The translations under genes and the position numbers were made by a program. A DNA stretch of 64,000 nucleotides from Coenobita brevimanus (taxonomy: Eukaryota > Arthropoda > Malacostraca > Decapoda > Coenobitidae), in contig CM064671.1 in the NCBI GenBank assembly GCA_032717465.1, forward strand, positions 57,308,394 to 57,372,393, read 5' to 3'. Positions within the stretch are counted from its first letter, which is position 1; every line of letters begins with the position of its first letter. A model generated the notes under the pieces. That model was given only the letters and a program-made list of their open reading frames with translations, was not told the DNA's origin and made no database searches. Shown here one piece after another: positions 33,383-43,498 of this stretch.

Positions 33383-34760
33383 TCTATCTATCTATTGCCA
33401 GACGCCTCAATCCCGTACGGGGTGGCCTCAAACAAATCGCCTCCACGTCGCCCTGTCCCATGCCATTACACTGTCCTCCTCCCAACTCACACCCCCCTCT
33501 CTCATATACATCTCATCCTCGGTCTCCCACTCCCTCTCCCCCCCTCCACCTCACTCACATACACTCTCTTCATAAGTTTCTCACCCTCCATCCTCTCCAC
33601 ATGGCCAAACCACCTCAGTATGTTCCTCCTAACGCTTCCTATCACATCCAGATCCACACCACAATGCTCCTTTATGTCCTCATTTGTCAGCCTGTCTCTC
33701 CATGTGACTCCACAGGCTTCACTTAAATAACTCATTTCCACTGCTCTCACTCTTGACTTGTGTCCTTCCAACAACGTCCAAGCTTCACTTCCATACGTTA
33801 GAGTTGGTATCACAATACTGTCATGTAGTAACTTTTTCACTTCCATGCTCACTTCCCTGTTTCATATCACTGCATTCAAGGAACCAGCAACCTTTCTTCC
33901 CTGCTGCACCCTCTCAAGCACATCACCCTCCAAACCTCCATCCTTACTCATCACACTACCCAAGTACTTAAATGTACTCACATTTTCCATTTCCTCACCA
34001 TTCAACCTCACTGTACATTCATTGACTTCACCTCTCTTAAAGACCATCACTTTACTCCTCCATACATTCACCTTTAGATTCCGTTTCTTACACACTCCCC
34101 CAAACTCATCCACCAAGCCTTGCAGCTCCCCTTCGTCTTCACACAACAACACAGTATCAACTGCAAACAACAGTACCGGGAGTTTCCAGACACTACCCTC
34201 TCACCAGGGCCATTCCAACATCCACTGCCCTACCTTGTACCTCTTTTATTACCCCATCCATGTATAGATTGAACAACCATGGAGACATGACACATCCCTG
34301 TTTCAACCCAACCTTCAAACAGGAAAATTCACTCAGTTCACCATCCACACGCACTGCAGCCTTAGCACCATCATACATACTATTCACAACATTGAACAAC
34401 TTCCTATCTACTCCATATATTCTTAATCCTTTCCACAATCCTTGTCTATCCACCCTGTCATATGCTTTCTCCAAATCCATGAAAGCCGCATACAACTTCT
34501 TTCCCTTCTCTAGAAACTTTTTCACTAAAGATCTAAGAATGAATATCTGATCTACACGACCCCTTCCCTTCCTAAAGCCTCCCTGTACTTCTCCAATTAA
34601 TTCCTCTGTTCTTTCCCTATCTCTGTCAATAAGTATCCTACCATACACTTTTCCTATTACATTAAGAAGACAAATGCCCCTATGATTATCATACACTTCT
34701 TTTTCCCCTTTCCCTTTTAATAAATGTGGTTCGCTGGTTTCTTTGTAGAGGGGCCAGTCA
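33383..34760 (-). pseudogene. 5'-truncated RTE-like retrotransposon
   Basis: Same family as 13543-16704, with the (TCTA)n tail at the left. Minus frames encode NHRGICLLNVIGKVYGRILI, MDLEKAYDRVDRQG, GLKQGCVMSPWLFNLYMDG, then FAVDTVLL, then the C-terminal LTYGSEAWTLLEG domain. The catalytic FADD is changed to FAVD, which would abolish polymerase activity. About 24 bp are inserted near 34715-34740 relative to the long copy. Confidence 0.8.
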
Positions 34761-35049
34761 CCGGTTATCATTGGATAATAAATATTTCTATGAATATTAT
34801 GGTCATACTTTTTTGTCTTTAATAAAGTTATAATTCATACCACACTTATAGGTATACCACCGTGATTTTGAGGCCCTTCAGTAAATGAAGAACACTGTGG
34901 CCAAAGCCTCATCATTTCAATCAGTTTCGGCAGGTGCTTGGGATGAAATTAGAAAATGTAGTGGCAAATCATAATTACAGAAGAATGAAACAAATGAGTT
35001 AAACAAATTAATTTATAACAGTCAAACACTACAGTATTGATGACACACA
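34761..35049. other. Unassigned intronic spacer
   Basis: AT-rich, nothing recognised. Confidence 0.5.
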
Positions 35050-35880
35050 TACAATAGATTGGGTTTATTTTACAACCCTCTGAGGGCCAATCAAGGACTT
35101 CCATTTCCGGGTGCTGATTTAGCCAATCCTCTACCTCTCTGCACATAGTTCACAGGACTCCTGTAATGAACAAGTCTAACAGGATAAGGAAGTGGGATTG
35201 CCATGTTTCGCACAGATGGCAATAAAACATTTAACACGTCAATGTAGTTTTCCCCTGTAAATCTTCTAATTTCGTCAATTCTCCAGGTCCATTTGGCCCA
35301 CATCCATCCTCAAAATGATAGGGCCACCCTATCACTTTTGTCCTACTTCTGTATATTTTTCGTTTCATAACGTGTGTTTACTAGTCTCCAGCACTTTCAA
35401 GTCCCTGCTTCCGCCGATGGGAAGCATTTCCCCATCAGTAAATATTACTGTGTTCCAAAAGTATATGCATCCTCCTATATACTGTAAAGCAAAGCCTAGT
35501 CAACCGTCTTTATTGGCTTGAGAGAGTTTTTTCTATCTTGGCCGTCCTGCAAAAGTGAATATCCATCTCGTGAATGCATGTTCTCGTCGTCCGCGTATCG
35601 CAGGGAAGCTTTAGAGCCCGAGTAACCTGAACTGAGAACACACGGACTGCTTGTTTACCACGTCAGCTATAAGAGCGACATCTTGACGAGTGAAAACGCT
35701 CCATTTGCCACCGACGAATCCATCGGTTCACAGTCATGACAGAGACACCTGTGAGAATGGCAGTTTCTCTTGATGACCTTCCCACTTCCCACATCCGATG
35801 ATATGACCACAGAGGGTAATGACCTCAGAATCGTTTGCATTCTGCCCTTCACCCATCCTTTGCCGCATCTCTGTGCCATT
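35050..35880 (-). pseudogene. Tc1-like transposase pseudogene, nearly full span
   Basis: In shifting minus frames the N-terminal helix-turn-helix is readable near 35760-35700 (TGVSVMTVNRWIRRWQ). A middle part with FTDGEMLPIGGSRDLK lies near 35440-35390. The C-terminal part reads FTGENYIDVLN and LLPSVRNMAIPLPYPVRLVH, then VEDWLNQHPEMEVLDWPS ending near 35056. This is the order expected for one transposase of ~330 residues. Many frameshifts are present, so it is dead. It differs from the 6667 and 28551 Tc1 relics and is a third Tc1-like lineage. Confidence 0.6.
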
Positions 35881-37053
35881 TCTACAATGAATAAAAAATA
35901 ATGCAATAGTTGGTAATGTAGTCTTAGATTATTCATAGTTCACTGTTGATTATATTGCACACCATTTTGCACTGCGGCTCTCTTCTACATTCAAAACAAC
36001 CTCTCTCTCTGTTTCTCTCACACACAGTTTCAAACAACCACTCATGTCATTTCACTACATAATTAACCCTCTCGTGCACCATAAGTTTTCAGTAAGTTTT
36101 GGTTCCCTGCACAGAACCCAAACCTCACTCAGGCTGCCTCTGCTCGCGTGGAAAGGAAAAAAATTCTATGGCCCAATTTACCCTCGGAAAATGCTTATAT
36201 TGTTATGAACTGCATCCCATCATCTTCGCTGATGTTTATACTATCAGATAAGAAAAAAAAAATGAAACAGATGAATAAATGTACAGAAATGAAGCAAGAA
36301 TAAACCTTATCTAGGTGAAAACTAGCTTCTCATAACTTCCCAACATCACCGTGAAAATTTTTTCCCATGACACGCAGTTGCAAAGGACATCTCTATAAGC
36401 AGAATTTCACGATCTTTCAAAAGAGACAGGCTCCGGGTTAATCTGTACAATAGTATTCGAGTAATTGAAAAAAAAAAAAAAAAACGAAAATCACCTAAAA
36501 ACGTCAGATTAATTATTTTGTACATTATTAGCGACACTGTAACAAATATATATATAAATTCTATCCAATTTTCTAGCCCAAAGGTAAAGGAAGCCCATTA
36601 TATAATTCACAGTGTTGTAACCCTTATTGTTATTGAGAAAATGAATTTTGAAAAGTTACGATGGGTTGCGCGCGGTAACAATACTGAGTATGTTCGTCTT
36701 TAGGAACTTTTCCCAAAATATTTATTTGCACACATAGGTTACTTTGCTTTACAAAAGTATGCATAAGAAATCATCAGCTTGATCATGCTTTCTTCAGATT
36801 TTTGATGCGACCTATACTTTACGAATAAAATGACGGAGAGAATAGCAATGAAATGAACCACATAATCCCTATGAGAAATATATAATAAACACACAATTTA
36901 TACCTTACAATACAACTGAATAAAAACTAGACGAATAAGCTGGTTACTCACGTTCTCTAGCAGTGTTGCTGTGTTTCTTGAGAGGAGATGGAGTTGCAGA
37001 GAGGAGGACAGGTATGATCACAGCCTGTGTGTGCGTCTGTGTGAGTATTTGTG

Positions 37054-37056
<3 letters not shown>

Positions 37057-37110
<54 letters not shown>
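37057..37110. repeat. (TG)n microsatellite at LINE 3' end
   Basis: About 54 bases of TG directly after the 3' end of the minus-strand LINE fragment. Confidence 0.95.
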
Positions 37111-37112
<2 letters not shown>

Positions 37113-37531
37113 CTTACCTAATTGTATCTTTACAGGAATGAGTCAAGCTCGTACTCTCCCGCGTTTTAAACCATATTTATCGTACATATCCTTAAATTTG
37201 TGAATTGTTTTGCCATACACTATTTCATTCGGTAGTACATTCCACTGATCAATTGCTCTATTTCGGAAACTAAATTTCCTTACGTCTTTATCACCTCTCT
37301 TTTTATGCAGTTTTTTGCAGTGTCCTCTTGCTGATGCTTCCCCATAGGTTAAGTAATCATTTATGTCTATTTTCCCCTTCCCTGATATGCATTTATATAG
37401 CATAATCATGATTCTTCTTTTCCTTCTCTCCTGTAGTGTTGGTAGATTCAGTTTTTTTTAGTCTATCTTCGTAGCTTAGATCCCTTAAGCTTGGTACCCA
37501 TCTTGTAGCGGCCCTTTGAACTTTTTCAATC

Positions 37532-37533
<2 letters not shown>
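37111..37533 (-). pseudogene. LINE (CR1/Jockey-like) 3'-end fragment
   Basis: Minus frames read IEKVQRAATRWVPSLRDLSY and EDRLKK. After a frameshift near 37420 they continue MIMLYKCISGKGKIDINDYL, RKFSFRNRAIDQWNVLPNEI and KTIHKFKDMYDKYGLKRGR, then a stop. This is the post-RT C-terminus of a CR1/Jockey-type LINE. It ends with TGTAAAGATACAATTAGGTA and then a CA tract, as does the relative at 17700-17964. Microsatellites bound it on both sides. Confidence 0.7.

Positions 37534-37592
<59 letters not shown>
37534..37592. repeat. (TG)n microsatellite
   Basis: About 59 bases of TG at the 5' truncation point of the LINE fragment. Confidence 0.95.
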
Positions 37593-37594
<2 letters not shown>

Positions 37595-37639
37595 TGATGT
37601 GATTGACTGCTGTATGCATTCATCAGTATGGTACGGCTC

Positions 37640-37850
37640 AGTCTCCGTGGTCATCGTGGTTTCAGTGGTGGCAGACGTGACACCAGTGGTGGCAGGAGTT
37701 ATACCAGTGGCGGTAGGAGTGGTGGTAGTGATAACAGTGGTGTCAGTTGCCATAGGGGTGACGCCAATGGTGTCAGTTGTCATAGGAGTGGTGGCAGTGG
37801 TGACAGTAGTTACACCAGTGGTGGCAGTGGTGAAAGGACTTTTTTCTATG
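37640..37850. repeat. GTGG-rich minisatellite with units in multiples of 3 bp
   Basis: Units such as caccagtggtggcag and ggtgtcagttg(c/t)cataggag repeat. The array is open in several frames on both strands (Thr-rich on minus, Ser/Gly-rich on plus), which I regard as by-products. Confidence 0.75.
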
Positions 37851-37933
37851 GAAGAAAGAAGGAACCAAAGGCCAGGAGACCGCAAACCGTTCCTTCCAAG
37901 AAAAAACAAAAACAATGCAAAAGAGAGCCTAAT

Positions 37934-40745
37934 TCAAGATCCATTCATTTTGAGATGCCTGGACACACTGGGTTTAAAAGACTGGAGATTATAGGAAGTA
38001 GGAAATACAGACAGAGGAAGACAGCTCCAGAGTTGACCTGTTGCATAAATGAAAAACTGGGAGTAACGGTTAACTCTTGCATTAGAGAGCTGGACAAAAA
38101 AGGGGTGTGAATTTGTTGCTAGAAGGGTGTTATGCACCCGTCATAGAGGTGGAGGGATGCAAGAAGACAGTTCAGAGAAGCAGTGACCATTGAAGTAGCG
38201 ATAGAAAAGAGATAAAGATGCAACAGTGCGGTGAAGAGACAGAGGTTAAAGGTAGCCAGGAAGAGGAGGAGAGTTGATGAGACGAAAAGCCTTTGACTCC
38301 ACCGTATTGAGAAGAGCTGTATGTGGGGAGCCTCCCCACACATAAGAGTTGTACTCTAAACAGGGACGAATAAAATCTGTGCATAAAGTCAACAACTGTG
38401 CAGGGGTAAAGAAGGCACGGAGTCGGCTTAGCACACCTAATCTCTTGGAAGCAGATTTTTACGAGAGATGCAATATGATTTTTCCAAGATACAGTCAGTC
38501 CCGAGTGAATGAAATCCCAGGCATGTGCAAGGATGATGCATGATTGAGCTGGGTATCATGAAACCTTAGGGAGTATTCCTGTGGAAGACTGTGTCAGGTA
38601 GATAGGTGGAAAAACTGAGTTTTTGATGCATTAAAAAGAACAAGATCATTTTTACCCCAGTCGGACATACGACCCAAGTCAGACTTTAGGTGTGCCATAG
38701 CCTCATCCCTTGTTTGTTGAAGTTACTGCTGAGATGGACGTTGTGGGAACCGAATTGAAAGGTGAAGGATGGAATCATTAGCATACGAGTGGATAGCGTT
38801 AGATGTACAGCTAGGTCATTGATGAATAAAAGGAAGAGAGTTGGTGTTAGGACAGAGCCTTGAGGAATACCACTCTTGATAGATCTAGAAGAGCGATGGC
38901 CGTCTATAACAACAGCTATAAAATGACCAGAAAGGAAGCTGTTGATGAAAGCATAGATAGAAGGATAGAAGCCATAAGAGGGCAGTTTGGAAAGTAAGGA
39001 TTTATGCCAGACTCAGTCACAAGCATTTGAGATGTCAAATGCAATGGCAAAGCTTTCGTCAAAGTCCCGAAAGGAGGATGACCAGGAGTCTGAAAGGTAG
39101 GTGAGAAGATCGCCAGTGGAGCGTCCCTGACGGAACCCTTACTGACGATCAGAAAGAAGGTTGTGATAGGAAAGATGCTTTAAAAATTTCTATTAAGAAC
39201 TGACTCAAAAACTTTTGAAACACAGGATGTCAAAGCAATAAGACGAGAGCTAGAGGGTTGGGAAAGGTCACTCTTCTTTAGGACTGGCTGAATGAAAGCA
39301 AACTTCCAGGATGAAGGAAAGGTACAAGTTGACAGACAAAGGTGAAACAGTTTACCTATACAGGGTGTAAGCACTGAAGCACAGTTCTTGAGGACAATAG
39401 GAGAGACTCCATCAAGCCCATATGCCTTGTTAGTAGTGAGGCCAGTGATGGCAGAAAGTACATCAGCTGAAGAAATTTTAATGCCAGCCATGAGGAAGTC
39501 TGAGGGGGGAAGTGATGGAGGAACAGCACCAGAATCATCTAAGGTGGAATTGGAGGAGAAAGTCTGAGCGAAGACATTTGCTAAATCAGTAGAGGAAATA
39601 GCTACAGAGCCATCAGAATAGAAAAGAGGAGGGAAGGATGATGAGGTAAAGTTGTTAGAAAGGTTTTTGGCAAGGTGCCAGAAGGAGTGGGAAGAATTCG
39701 AGTTGGAGAGTTTGGAGCACTTAGTATGAGTGAAATTATTTGTAGCAGTGCAAAGAACAGACTTAGCACGATTCTGGGCAGAAACATAAATAAGATGTGA
39801 TTCAGGGATGGGTTGGCTCTGGTACCTTTTATAGGCCCTCTCCTTGTTGTGTACAGCATTAGAACAAGCATATTTAAACCAAGGCTTTCTTCTCATTAGT
39901 CAAAGGATATGAGAAAGGAATGTATGCTTCCATGCTCGAAAGAATAACCTCTGTAATGTGCAAGGCACACTCAGATGGCTCCCAGCCATGGAAGCAATAA
40001 TCATTCCATGGAAAATCAAAGAATTACTGCCTGACGGCCTCCCAGTCTGCAGCTCCAAAGTGCCACAGACGACATTTGTTTGGAGGGTCCACAGGCCATA
40101 CCGAAGCGATAGTACAGGTTAAGGTAATAAGGTTGTGATTGGGGGAGCCCAAGGGAGAGGAAAGATTAACAGTGTAAGCAGGATTGGTTGTAAGGAAGAG
40201 GTCAAGTATGTTGGAGCTCTCTCCAAGGTGGTCAGGGATATAAGTAAGGTGCTGTGCAAGCTGCTCTAGGTCATTATGGATAGAAAAGAGGTAGGTTTGT
40301 TCACCAGGTTGATCAGTGAAAGGAGAGGAGAGCCAAAGGTGGTGATCAACATTGGAATCTCCTAGAATGGAGATTTCAGAGAAAGGAGAAATGGATTGAA
40401 TGTGTTCCATCATAGAAGTAAGATAGTCAAAGAATTTTTGATAGTCAGTAGAAGTAGGGGATAAGTAAACAGTGCAGATATATTTAGTCAGAGAATGACA
40501 AGAAAGCCGAAGCCATAGAGTAGAGAATTCAGAAGAATCAAGATCAGGAACACGAGAGCAAGATAAATCGTTGCATACACATACACGGCAGCCACCTTTG
40601 GCTTTGAAATGAGTATAGAGAAAGCAGGAGGAAACAGAAAAGGGTTTGCTGTCAGTTGCCTCAGACAGAGAAGGTGAGATTTAGTGGAGGAGAGGTGGTG
40701 TTCGACAGAGAGAAAGTTAGAGGAAAGGCCACAAATGATGTAGAA
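37934..40745 (-). pseudogene. Jockey/CR1-like LINE, decayed, EN through C-terminus
   Basis: The endonuclease is readable from about 40740 (NFLSVEHHLSSTKSHLL) through 40413-40024 (ISILGDSNVDHHLWLSSPF, GESSNILDLFLTTNP and SSPLGSPNHNLI). The 39896-39180 frame is the EN-RT linker and start of RT (TTNKAYGLDGVSPIVLKNC, FPSSWKFAFIQPVLKKSDLS and SKVFESVLNRNF). Later RT blocks are in broken frames to about 38600. The tail reads RLRAFFTPAQLLTLCTDFIR and GQLWSCLPLSVFPTSYNL near 37940. The ILGDFN motif reads ILGDSN, a change at a catalytic block. Numerous frameshifts are present. The element lies inside the piggyBac-type element and the receptor intron. Confidence 0.75.
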
Positions 40746-41188
40746 ATGAAGAAGAAGTGAGTCAGTCAGTGGTTCCAGGCATCTCTCTGAGTTGTCACCG
40801 GGAGAGGGGCCGATCGTGGGAGAATTTATGGTCCCCTACCCCCAGGTTCTCCGAGGCCTGATTTTCAAAAGCCATTTAATTTCAATTTTGAAAAGGAAGT
40901 GAAGTGTGTACTGTGCATGTAGTTTGGTGTTGACAGTTAGAGAAACTTGTATTGGAGAGCATGCTGGCCTACTCTCTGTGTTACTGAGACACTGAAAAAG
41001 TTCAGCAAAGAGGGCTGGTCAGGAACTAGTCTCAAAGGCTGATGAAATGGGAGCTCCAGCTCTCCCTGTCAGCAGCTTTCCATCCATCTTGGGAGTATTA
41101 CCCTGCTCGACTGGTGCTACAGTCTACTCCTCATGATGTGGTAGCGATGGTGCTACTACTGCCTGTAGTGCTAATCGCTTAGGCCTTG

Positions 41189-41352
41189 ACCAGTGCTTTA
41201 TGCTTATCTCCTCCCTTGGGGACAGATTCTGCCTCCCTTTCCTCCTCCTCACCAGATTCACCATCAGATTCACTCTCACTGCTTTCTTCACTTTCACTTC
41301 CACTAAACAAGTATTTCATGTACTCTTTCTCTGATAAGCCCTTGCGTGACAT
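41189..41352 (-). pseudogene. piggyBac-type transposase N-terminus
   Basis: From ATG at 41352 the minus frame reads MSRKGLSEKEYMKYLFSGSE followed by an acidic Ser/Glu stretch (ESDGESGEEEE), then a stop near 41183. A short Met-Ser-Arg basic start, an LSExEYxxxL block and an acidic tract are typical of piggyBac transposase N-termini. The catalytic domain does not follow, probably because of the LINE insertion and decay. Confidence 0.5.
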
Positions 41353-41813
41353 AGTAGTTTTAGTGTGATTGGAGGGGAACGGTAAAAATCTGTTAAGATC
41401 TTAAAAATTTGGCTTTTTCTGAAAATATATAAGAAACCTTCTTCACAAGCACACTGCAGTATATATAACACACTATCACTATAATACACATAAGGTATGG
41501 ATGGTGCAGGAATAGGAAATGCAGAATAAGACAGCCAGCTGCTCGCTCAGACACTCTACTAGGCTGACTGCTAGGAGTACACAGAACTAAAAATAGTCTG
41601 CTTGCCCCACTGATAAGCTCCCAGGTGTTGCCATATATTTCCTTTAGACCTGACCACCCTCATCTTTGACTCACTAAAATTATATGCAAATTCATCCAGA
41701 GGAAAAGTTTCTACGATCATTCATAGGGAATTTCCGTCATGTTGCATCATCGGTTACTGTTCAGATTGCAAGGATTATGACTCACATTGAGTCATTGTGC
41801 ACGAAAGGGTTAT

Positions 41814-42479
41814 GGGGTTCTACCCTCCTGCCATTCGCACGTTCTTGCCTTCCATAATAACATGCAATGCTTATTAAACCATTCATTTTGATTCAGAAGT
41901 AAATATTCTTTTTTCATACAATGGATAAGGGAAGGTTTGGAAAATGAGTATTTATTCTGATAATGAAGAGGCTATGCATAAAGCTGGTCCGATTGTCTCT
42001 AGATAATATTTGTGCAATGAATGTCATGGTGTACGTAGTAAAGGAAAACTTTCCACTACCACTGGTCTTCAGATCACCAGTTTGCTCTCTCTGTATTTTT
42101 GATCACATATAACACTGGATCCAAATAGGAGGTCCATGACCCTCAGGGAAGGGAGTACGTCGGCAGGAAGAGTGAAAGTGGGCGGAGAGAGGTAAGGAAG
42201 AGGGAGGAGTGAGGTAGAAGGTTGACAGGAAGGGTGAGAATGTGTGGAACGTGGAGAGAGATGTAAGAAAGAGCACTGGAGAAACAAGAAAATATAACAA
42301 AACAACAACCAGAGCTATTTACTTTGATCAAAATTAGTGGTAGTTTGGGATAGTTCTATAATCTGCTTCACCTCATCACTTCATGCTGTCCGTTTCCTTC
42401 ACCAATGAACTGCAGAGGTCAAAATTCATGATGAGTATACCAAGGCTGACAAACACATGCTCGCAGTCTAATGGAATAT
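41814..42479. other. Unassigned intronic stretch
   Basis: Nothing recognised. The minus open frames at 42069-42331 are Ser/Leu-rich low-complexity shadows. Confidence 0.5.
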
Positions 42480-42735
42480 TTAACCATACTCATATAATTT
42501 TAAGTCTTCAATATCACAACCCAAACTTTTCAGTGAATCACACTGAAATCATGGCAATATTGGTTACGTATCCTCCCATCGATATGGACACTGAATCCCT
42601 CCCTCTGCCCCTGTCTCCTGCGACCCCGGCACCTCACATCCCCCTCCTTCCGAAGCACTGTTGTTCGAACGTCAGTTGGTAGAGATTCGTGTTGTGCCTG
42701 GGATCAGGACAGATCTTTTGACCGCCAGTGTACAA
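42480..42735 (-). repeat. SINE-like repeat, inverted copy of 33010-33250
   Basis: The reverse complement shares gatcaaaagatctgtcctg, accaactgacgttcgaacaa and catatcgatgggaggata-type sequence with the 33-kb copy. Confidence 0.6.
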
Positions 42736-43027
42736 GGAAAGTTTCGCCTTATACACCTGCCTGCCAGTTCAGACCTTTATGTGTGAGACAACCATTAATG
42801 AAGCAGTAGCCTGGCACTCAAATGTCTGGTACCACAGTGGGGGGAGAGAGGTTAAGGGAGGAGGAAGGCTGGGGGAGCTGATAGTTTCTACCCCTCCCTA
42901 TTCCATCCCCAACCTTCTCACTCAGTTACCAGATAGATGAGTGTTGGCTACTGCGTCGCTAACACTCTGACATTTACTATTCAAAGTGGTGAGCAAGTGT
43001 ATAATGCGGAACTTTCCTCGGCTGTAC

Positions 43028-43113
43028 ATAGACAATTATTATTATTATTATTACTACTACTTTTATTATTATTATTATTATTACTACTACTATTATTACT
43101 ACTACTACTACTA
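43028..43113. repeat. (ATT)n/(ACT)n trinucleotide array
   Basis: Alternating att and act triplet runs. Confidence 0.93.
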
Positions 43114-43259
43114 TAATTATTACTGGATAATTTTGTGCAATGCTTTATCGTAATGTATATTCGGTGCACAAAAGACAGAGATCACGTGTATAGAAAAAAT
43201 TTGTGTAATATGTAAAATATATGTCTAACATGACTGTTCACATTCTTTTTATCACACAC

Positions 43260-43498
43260 CTGCAAAGGGTCTGATCAGTGCCAAGTGCTGTGGAAGAAGT
43301 GTTGGTTTAAGAGACACCACTGTCATAAAATCAGAGGGATAAGTCGTGAGGAAGTTTATGGCCTTAAGTCGTTCCGGCGAGGGTCCAGCGATGGTACACA
43401 AATCCGCCTCCTCTCTCTGCAGGCGTCCCATCATGCCGTCGAATATTCCGTCCTTCTCCATACCCCACAAGCGGCCTGGTTCTTCACGCATAGTGAAT
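43260..43498 (-). CDS. Ionotropic receptor, S1 exon
   Basis: The acceptor atgctgttccacag ends at 43499 and the donor GCAG|gtgtgt is at 43259. It encodes FTMREEPGRLWGMEKDGIFD, GMMGRLQREEADLCTIAGPS, PERLKAINFLTTYPSDFMTV and LLPQHLALIRPFA. This is the second half of the S1 ligand-binding lobe. The Arg in SPERLKAINF aligns with the ligand-contacting Arg of glutamate receptors (TxxRxxxIDFS). It starts one base from a codon end and leaves one base for the next exon at 28117. Upstream exons for the signal peptide and first S1 strands must lie at higher coordinates; I did not find them. The intron to the next exon is about 15 kb. Confidence 0.82.

Larger units (their letters stand above)
36067..41809 (-). 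mobile_element. Candidate piggyBac-type element split by nested LINEs
   Basis: The left end is TTAA then CCCTCTCGTGCAC (36063-36079). The reverse complement of the right end is CCCTTTCGTGCAC, ending at 41809, followed by TTAT, a one-base change from TTAA. Twelve of 13 terminal bases match. A piggyBac N-terminus (41352-41189, minus) sits just inside the right end. The interior is filled by LINE insertions at 37111-37533 and 37934-40745. A perfect palindrome ATGACTCA-cat-TGAGTCAT lies inside the right terminus. The middle and end of the transposase were not found. Confidence 0.45.

Noticed and set aside
37526..37915. Thr-rich mucin-like minus frame
   Set aside because: Translation of a minisatellite and CA tract; no signal peptide or flanking gene structure.
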